Origin: Nymphaea colorata
Taxonomy: Eukaryota > Streptophyta > Magnoliopsida > Nymphaeales > Nymphaeaceae
Assembly (NCBI RefSeq): GCF_008831285.2
Contig: NC_045143.1
Coordinates: 9,497,503-9,561,502, forward strand
Direction: 5' to 3'
Length of the DNA stretch: 64,000 bases
Shown here: piece after piece, positions 57,030 to 64,000 of the stretch
Numbering within the stretch: the stretch's first letter is position 1
How the letters are laid out: each line of letters opens with the position of its first letter
Notes under the pieces: model-generated
Told to the model about the DNA's origin: nothing
Seen by the model: only the letters and a program-made list of their open reading frames with translations
The model's database searches: none
Position numbers and translations under genes: made by a program

Positions 57030-57350
57030 CACCAATTCTAAAATCCCCGGTGTTGGGTAGATTGTTGTTGTTCTACATCACAGTGAATGAGTCAGCATGT
57101 GGTGGCTTTTTGGCACAATATGAGGAAGGAAGTCACATCGAGCATGCAATCTATTACATTAGCAAGACTTTTGTTAAGTATGAAAAGAAGTACTCTCCAA
57201 TCGAAAAAACTTGTCTAGCATTGGTTTGGATGTGTCAGAAGTTAAGACACTATTTACTAGCTTGTGAAGTCAAGATCCTCTCCAAGCTTAATCCTCTCAA
57301 GCACATTTTGAAACAGCCCTTTCTTAATGGACACATCGTCAAATAGCAAG
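57030..57350 (+). pseudogene. Gypsy RNase H remnant
   Basis: LLFYITVNESACGGFLAQYEEG, AIYYISKTFVKYEKKYSPIEKTCLALVW and LRHYLLACEVKIL form the RNase H that follows RT in gypsy elements. A frameshift separates it from RT and a stop follows at 57344. Confidence 0.88.
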
Positions 57351-57504
57351 TTCTGCTAATGCAATATGACCTTGAATATGTGTCTCAGAAGTCAATCAAA
57401 TGGCAAGCAATTGTAGATCAGTTAGTAGACTTCCCCCAATACGAAGAAATCTAAACGAATAATGAGTTTCCACATGAACATATACTAATATTGAAAACAA
57501 TTCC

Positions 57505-57860
57505 GATATGAAAGATGTACTTTGATGGATCCAGAAATATGATGGGAGCAAGCATAGACATCCTACTTATCACTCCAGAAAATGAAATGATCCCGCATTC
57601 TTTGAAACTCGACTTTTTATGTACCCATAACATGGTTGAATATGAAGCACTCATACAAGGACTTCGTTCTTTATTGAGTTTTCAAGTTAAAAGGGTGCAT
57701 GCCTTCGGTGACTCTCAACTTATCATAAATCAAGTGAATGGAGAATGGCAAGTCAAAGACAAAAAGTTGGTGCCATATCAAGCGATCGCTACCTCTTTGA
57801 TCTGTCAATTTGAAGAAGTACAACTGGCTCACATAAAGAGAGAAAGGTAACCCTATTGCG
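57505..57860 (+). pseudogene. Second (archaeal-type) RNase H of the gypsy element
   Basis: MYFDGSRNMMGASIDILLIT, LKLDFLCTHNMVEYEALIQG, HAFGDSQLIINQVNGEWQVK carry the D-E-D acidic residues of a type-I RNase H (DGS, EYEAL, GDSQL). A second RNase H after the first is a mark of the Tat/Ogre clade. It ends in a frameshift near 57848. Confidence 0.85.
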
Positions 57861-57869
57861 GATGGCCTC

Positions 57870-59232
57870 GTTAGCCTAGGATCCACCATCACTTTTCGAA
57901 CCAATGAAGCGATCCGTTTTTGGTATTGGAAGATTGAAACACTCTACTTTCGAAACAATGATGCATGTTCATCATATCCAAGAGGAGAATATGTCTTGGT
58001 ACCATGACATCAAAAGGTACATTGAAAGCAGAGAATTCCCTACTGGAATGTCTAAAAATGAAAAGAAAGCAATTCAGCGTATGTCAACAAGATACTTTAT
58101 TCTCGCAGGTGTGTTCTACAGACGTGGATTTAGTATTGAATACTCTCGGTGCCTTGATGAAGGTGAGGCAAAGGAAGTCGTCACAGAATCACATCGAGGG
58201 GACTGTGGGGGCCATGTTGGTTACCAAACAAATAATTTGAGTTGGATATTATTGGCCCACTATGCAAAAAAATTGTCAACAATTCGTCAAAAGATGCAAA
58301 GAATGTCAACTGCATGCTCCAGTGATCCATGCCCCAGCCTCTCACTTGCATTCCGTGACATCTCCTTGGCCATTTTCAATGTAGGCATTTGATGTAGTCG
58401 GGCCAATATCCCCTACAGTTTCCATTGGCTATAAGTATTTTCTTGTTGCAACAAACTATTTTACAAAGTGAGTGGAAGTCATCACACTCAAAACAATGAA
58501 AGGACGTCATGTAGTGTCCTTCATTCACAAAAATCTTCTTTACAGATTTGGAGTCCCTCATGATATAGTATCTAACAACAAGACTCATTTCAAGAATGAA
58601 AAGATGAGGTAGTTGTGCAGCAAGTACCACATCACGCATCATTTTTCAGATTCTTATTACCCCCAAGGCAATGGGCAAGTAGAGGCCACCAACGAAATCC
58701 TGATCCACATCCTAGAACAGATAGTAGAAACTGGAAGAGACTGGCATGAAAAGATGCATAATACTCTACGGGCATATCGCACCACAATGAGAACTATAAC
58801 AAATGCTACTCCAATAAAGCTAGTCTATGGAACAGAAGTGGTTCTACCATTACATGTATTGAAACCCACTTTAAGGTTTGCTTCTCTCATAGAGCTTCCT
58901 CTAACTCAATATCAACAGAAAAGGCTAATGCAGCTCGATTTGCTAGATGGAGGAGGCTGAAAGTGGCTGAACATGCTGAAGTTTATCGCCAAAGGGTGGC
59001 CAGACAATTTGTCAAGTCAGTTATCGAGAGACAGTTCAAAGTGAATGATTTGGTCCTACAATCTGTAGTGTACCTCAGAGGACGGCTGCGAGGTAAATGG
59101 GCACCGAATTGGGAGGGCCTATATGTCATTAAGGAAGTCTTGCCCTGTAATTCATACAGACAAATTGATGCTAATGATGTGGAACTTGCTGATCCTGTTA
59201 ATCCCCTTCACCTCAAGAAATTTTATGCCTAG
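57870..59232 (+). pseudogene. Gypsy integrase remnant
   Basis: The order is a zinc-finger part (about 58090-58300, RYFILAGVFYRRGFS...CLDEGEAKEVVTESHRGDCGGHVG), a heavily frameshifted core, HHFSDSYYPQGNGQVEATNE (58613 onward, with the catalytic Glu region), TNATPIKLVYGTEVVLPL, and a C-terminal part (GKWAPNWEGLYVIKEVL, DPVNPLHLKKFYA). The stop at 59230 probably marks the natural pol end. Confidence 0.88.
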
Positions 59233-59374
59233 TTTTTTTGTATTCGTTTTCCAATCAATGTCAAATATTTGTGTTTCCACATTTACTATTCAATATAGAA
59301 TCTTCTCAGTCGTAAAACATGACAATTACATTGGAGTATTTTTTTATTATTATCGCTCAAGGCTTGAGAGCAAT

Positions 59375-59665
59375 CCATGCAGGTAAAGGGTTAAACCTGC
59401 AATATAAGGACAACCCATATAAGCAAGGGGTTAAATATGCAATGCTAGCCAAAGCAACCCATGTAAGTAAAGGGGTTAAACCTGTACTACAAGCCAACAC
59501 AACCTACACAGTTAAAGGGGTTCAACTTGTGATGCAAGTCAAGGCAACCTATTCAGGGGAGTTAAACCTGAATTTGAAATTGGTAAACCCGTGCAGGTAA
59601 GAGGTTAAACCTGCGATTTAAACTCAAACAACGCACTGAGGTGAGGGGGTAAACCTGAAAGGTCT
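59375..59665 (+). repeat. About 44-bp tandem array downstream of pol
   Basis: About seven diverged units of AGTAAAGGGGTTAAACCTG plus a CAAGCCAAxxCAACCCATG-like part. It lies between pol and the polypurine tract; the repeated peptide encoded here is a by-product. Confidence 0.88.
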
Positions 59666-59740
59666 CTCTGCACATATTTTGTTTGAAAAATTTGTGGTGC
59701 TTAACTTTATCACTAAGCACGGTTAACACCAGCTTAGCAA

Positions 59741-59754
59741 CAAAGAGGGGCATC
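59741..59754 (+). promoter_or_regulatory. Polypurine tract of the gypsy element
   Basis: CAAAGAGGGGCATC directly before the right LTR start TGTAATCACTCC. Confidence 0.7.
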
Positions 59755-62700
59755 TGTAATCACTCCAAATTTTTTCAAACCCAAAATCTAATTCGTCGAT
59801 CCAAATTAGATCCAAAACCACTAATTAAATCACAATTGAGCGTTTTGAAATTAAAATCTAAAATCGGATTTAAAACAAGTTCGAAATCACTTAAATTGGA
59901 GTTTTATGGCCATTCTATCTTATTTTACTTTAATCTTGTTTTATTAAAAAAAAATAAAAATTAAAAATAAAAATTTGCAACCTCGCGCGTGACGCGCGAT
60001 CATGCGTCCGGGCGCTATTACCTGCCCCTTCCCCCTCCTTTTTAACAAAAAACGCCCTCTAAGGGACGGTTTTGGTCTTTTTGGGTGGGCAAGGGCCTTA
60101 CCCACTTCCAGAAATGTTTTTTTTACAGGCCTAATGGCCAATCCCATTTATTTGAAGCTTATTTCTTTTACAAAAAATTCAAAATAAGTCAAAATTAGCT
60201 GAAATTCGGATGAAAATGTTATGAAATTTCAAGAAAAATTGAACTTTTTGTTTTGGCTCTAAAATTCTCTATAAATACCCCACATTTTCCTCCTCTTGAT
60301 TGAGAACCGGCCCTTAGAGAAGTTTTATCAAATGTTCAGTTGGGGACTTAGAAATTTTAGTCCTCTTCCTCCATTTCCCTCTTCCTCTCCCATTCTCACT
60401 CCCTCTATCCTTCTCCAACACTTGGGAGCAAGCTTCATCAAGTCACAACTCTCTAAGAGGCCACAACTTCACTATCTTGGAGCTCCAACTCAAGGAAGTC
60501 TATGACCTCCGGTGTTCATCGTCCCTAAATAATTCTCACTAGAGGTATGTAATCAATATCTCACACCTTTCTTTCTTCATTTTCTTCTCATCTTCATTTT
60601 CCCATGGCCAAATGAGATAGCACTTAATCTCTATTTTAGAGACAAGAGGTTATGCTCAAGTGCACCATGAGCATGGAAAGATGAGATGATATTTCATTTC
60701 ATCATTGAATCGTATTTTCTCTTTTATTAGATATAGCATTGTTTTTCTTTCTTCATTTTTTTCTCATATTCATCTCCCAATGGCCAAAGGAGATAGCACT
60801 CAATCTCTATTTTATAGACAAGAGGCTATGCTCAAGTGCACTGGGAGGATGAAAAGATGAGATGATCTTTCATTTCATGATTAAATCAAGTTTTCTCTTT
60901 TATGAGATATAGCATTGTTGTTCTTTCTTCATTTTCTCCTCACCTTTATCTCTCCATGGCGAAAAAAGATAGTACTTAATCTCTTTTTTTTTTTAGAGAC
61001 ACGAGGCTATGCTTAAGTGCACCGGGAGTATTCAAAGATGAAATGATCTTTCATTTCATGACTGAATCATGTTTTCTCTTTTATTAAATAAAGCATTGTT
61101 TTTCTTTCATCATTTTTATCTCATCTTCATCTACCCATGGCCAAAGGAGATAGCACTCGATCTCTATTTTAGAGACAAGAGGCTATGCTCGAGTGCATCG
61201 AGAACATGAAAAGATGAGATGATCTTTCATTTTATGATTAAATCATGTTCTTTCTTTGCATGACTACATCCTTGTTGTTTTTTTGCTTCCTCTTATTTTT
61301 GTCTCTTCCTCATTTTCCCATGGCCAAAGGAGATAGTTCTGAATCTCAGTTTTAGAGTCAAGAGGCTATGCTCAATTGCATCTGGAGCATGGAAAGATGA
61401 GATGATCTTTCATTTCATAGTTACATCATTCATTCCCTCCTATTTGAACTTTTCTCTTTCCATCATCCTCTCTCTCTGTCTCTCTCTCTTTCATTTCTTG
61501 AATATTGTTTATATATTATTCATACATAGTTGCTGGGTTTTCCATTTACATGTGAATCCATGATGGGAATGAGAGTGTGGTTTGAGGTTCTTTATCTTTA
61601 TCTTCATATTAATTTTTGAGGTTGAGACTTGTCCAAACCAGGAAAAACCCTCACGAGAATGTGCATGTTAATATACATTTGCATGTCATTTTGCGCTAGT
61701 TTCCATCCTAATCACTAATTAAGAACCTTAACGAGTGCCTCGTTATATTGCTTGTTTTTCTTCCATACCCAACGGTGGAAAAAATGTATCCCTTGTAACA
61801 AATTAAGCAATAACATTCTATGTTTATATAAATCATATTTTTCAAAACATTTAAAAAAAAAAACTTTCTAATACGACCTTAGGAACTTAGCTTAGACTCT
61901 TGCATGAGTCCAAGCTTCCCTCCGGCACACATTAAACTTTAAGTTGGTAATTTTAAGTTATTCCTTGATTTCTAATCTTGTGAAGGCACATATGTATATA
62001 TATGTGCATCTATGCACACATGATGATCCCCCTATCTTTCTCTCTCTATGCTTTCACTTTCCATTTTACAAATTTTCATATGTGCATGAATGCATATGTA
62101 CATGTGCTCTATTTCCTCTCTTTCGAATATTTTATTCCTCTTTTCAAGACAAATATCTTCCTTTACAAAATGTCTTATACATACCCATATATACTTATGT
62201 ATATTTTTCTTTTCCTCTAAAACCTTTCTTTCTCTTCAAATCAATATATCTTTTTCTCTTAAGCTTTTATATATGTGTATATGTGATGGTATGTGCACAT
62301 ATATGCACATATTTCTCTATCTCTCTCTCTCTTTCTTTTCATAAGAGTGTTTTATCTCTTGTATTCTTTTTAAAATTCTCCTCTCATAATCTTTTATTTA
62401 TCGACTTCATTAAGACCACAAACCAAGTAATGACCTAATATTGAAATCATGTTTGATGTTCTACAATCCCAATCCCCTTTCAAAAACTTTTCCATATTAT
62501 ATACAATAATTATAAAAACAAAATCTTAGATGTATGTTATAGTATGAATGAGACTTTAGATGAATGTCATAGTAGGAATGCCTTATTATCTTCAAATCAT
62601 ATAGGATGAATGCATCATTGTATTCACATTCACTTAATATCAAAAATGAGCACAATCATATTTCTAAAAGAACTTAAGCAAGATGAGATGAAGCTCTAAG

Positions 62701-63123
62701 TAGGTGGTAACCAAATTAGAGCAAAAGCTCAAACCTACTTAAAATCTTAAGAGGACACTAAAGTGATTTTGAAATGATTTTCCAAGCTTTTCAAATGATA
62801 TTCACTATGATTTCTCAATTCTAGTTTTCCCCAAACATTTCACATTCTCAAGTAATTCTTCAAAAACCATTTCAAAAATTTGAAACATCAATCTTTCAAC
62901 ATTTTTCTCAAACACTACACCGCATATAGAATCAAAAAGATGTTTAAGTTAAAACGAAATGTATCAATGATAAACGTAGCCCTTGGGTTGATTACCCCCG
63001 TTAAAGGCACCAGGAATGGTCGATCCTCGTACCGATGGGCGAATCCCTTTCTTTCCTATTTCAAAACAAAGTCTCATTTTTCTAGAGCACTCCAAAATCA
63101 ATGAAAATTTTGGTATGCAAACA
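59755..63123 (+). repeat. Right LTR of the gypsy element
   Basis: 3369 bases, TGTAATCACTCC...ATGCAAACA. U3 contains one unit of the TTTTGGTCTTTTTGGGTGGG repeat (about 60045-60110), a TATA box at about 60270, an AG-GTATGTAATCA splice-donor-like site at 60543-60553, and five leader repeats of 176-183 bp from about 60590 to 61430. The rest matches LTR-A and, inverted, LTR-B. Confidence 0.92.
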
Positions 63124-63128
63124 AACAC

Positions 63129-64000
63129 ACATCATAACTTTATCTACCCAAGCCAAGCAGAACCCTAGATGAATGAGAGAGTCTTAAGAAAGGCCCAACT
63201 TACTCTGTCATAGGCTTTGGAAAAATTTATTTTAAAGCAAATGTTGTTCCGTCGAAGCCCCTCAAGCAAGTGTGTACATTCATGAGCAAAGGTAATATTT
63301 TCTGTGATTGATCGGCTCAAAAGGAAAACACATTGGTTCTTGCTAATGACTTTCTGTAGTCTTCTTTTCATACGGTTAGAAAGAAATTTATAGATAATCT
63401 TGCACAACACGTTGCATAAAACAATAGGCCTGAGATCGCCAACTCTACAGAGCCCATCTTTTTTAGGAATAAGGGTAATATAATTTCGATTTATTTTTAT
63501 GACGAGTTTTCTAATGATCAAGAAACTATTGATAACCTATAGTAAATCATGTCCAACTATGTTCTAATGGTGCTGATAGAAAGATGATGGGAAACCATCT
63601 GGACCCAGTGTTCCCATCCTGAGAGAATACCACGTGCTTCACCTCCCCAAGAGTGGCTGGGAGAAGAAAACTAGCATTATCCTCTACCGACAGTCGAAGG
63701 ACATCAGCCTTCTTGTTCAGACTGCAGCCTGAGCCCTCCTCATAACCAAGAAGATCACAAAAGAACTCCTCACATATTGTTGTAATATCATTCACTTCAT
63801 TAACTCTAATACCCTCATACTAGATAAAGAATTCTTCGTTCTACGACATTTAACCACTGACAAATAGTAAGCTGAATTATGATCACCTTCAGCCATCCAC
63901 TTGACACGAGCTCTTTGCCTCCATAAGCCATCTTCCTCTTCAAGGGAAGCCTGCAGTTCCTCTCTGATCAAAAGTTCGTGATTTCTGTCTCTGATAGTAG
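63129..64000 (-). pseudogene. L1-type LINE reverse transcriptase, partial
   Basis: Reading leftward from the window edge: LWRQRARVKWMAEGDHNSAYY, EEFFCDLLGYEEG, LPATLGEVKHVVFSQDGN, then after a break YITLIPKKDGLCRVGDLRPI, VLCNVLCKIIYKFLSNRMKR, KNQCVFLLSRSITENITFAH, INFSKAYDRVSWAFLKTL and, in a shifted frame, LGFCLAWVDKVMMCV right up to the gypsy LTR. This is the order of the non-LTR retrotransposon RT (LIPK, RPI, RSITxN, KAYDRVSW). At least two lesions are visible. The gypsy element interrupted it; the rest of the RT is not found on the other side. Confidence 0.88.

Larger units (their letters stand above)
49818..63123 (+). mobile_element. Tat/Ogre-type Ty3-gypsy element, decayed, left LTR truncated
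   Basis: The order is truncated left LTR (49818-50721), primer-binding region, extra ORF, gag, protease, RT, RNase H, a second archaeal-type RNase H, integrase, a 3' tandem array, a polypurine tract and right LTR (59755-63123). RT before integrase defines Ty3-gypsy; the extra 5' ORF, second RNase H and very long LTRs point to the Tat/Ogre clade. Every domain is frameshifted or has stops. The left LTR lacks its first 2.4 kb and abuts the P450 copy 5. The right LTR borders a LINE. Confidence 0.9.

Noticed and set aside
1-64000. CRISPR-like spaced repeats
   Set aside because: All repeat arrays seen are contiguous tandem repeats or transposon parts in a plant genome; none has unique spacers of constant length.

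Overview
The window is nuclear DNA of a flowering plant. The evidence is a cluster of intronless CYP94-type cytochrome P450 genes, several Ty1-copia LTR retrotransposons, a very large Ty3-gypsy element of Tat/Ogre type with LTRs of about 3.4 kb, an L1-type LINE, small hAT-like MITEs and long TA runs. Genes are moderately GC-rich and the spacers are AT-rich. I cannot name the species; a monocot, magnoliid or other early-branching angiosperm is only a guess.

Layout. 1-15,900 is a nest of old transposons: a degenerate GGATCC-rich tandem array, a solo LTR (LTR-A, plus strand, TSD GATAG), a decayed copia element interrupted by a second, inverted solo LTR of the same family (LTR-B, TSD CCACC), a second copia remnant (RT/RNase H) flanked by roughly 290-bp direct repeats and invaded by MITEs. 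15,957-31,644 is the genic part: three intact CYP94C-like P450 ORFs on the plus strand at 17,663, 23,226 and 29,315. 31,645-49,817 is a second, diverged copy of the segment 15,957-23,893. Both P450 copies in it are dead. Each took its own Ty1-copia insertion at its 5' end: a 5.84-kb element in the 5' UTR of copy 4 (TSD AAGGG) and a 4.94-kb element after codon 11 of copy 5 (TSD ATAGT/ATAAT). The intact paralogues keep the matching empty sites. 49,818-63,123 is a decayed Tat-type gypsy element whose left LTR has lost about 2.4 kb and is fused directly to the broken copy 5. Its right LTR ends inside a LINE reverse transcriptase (minus strand) that runs off the window.

How it works together. CYP94 enzymes are ER-bound P450s that oxidise the omega end of fatty acids or of jasmonoyl-isoleucine; CYP94C members carry JA-Ile oxidation towards the 12-carboxy form. 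The cluster is therefore a candidate jasmonate-turnover or fatty-acid omega-oxidation locus that expanded by tandem duplication and was then eroded by retrotransposons. The intact third gene has tyrosine in place of the conserved I-helix aspartate, which may change or abolish oxygen activation. The most unusual non-genic signals are: the large LTR family, which has a splice-donor-like site and variable tandem repeats in its leader; the convergent inverted pair of these LTRs at 826-8,789; and an 18-bp palindrome kept in two diverged repeats by compensatory changes. No tRNA, rRNA or CRISPR array was found.
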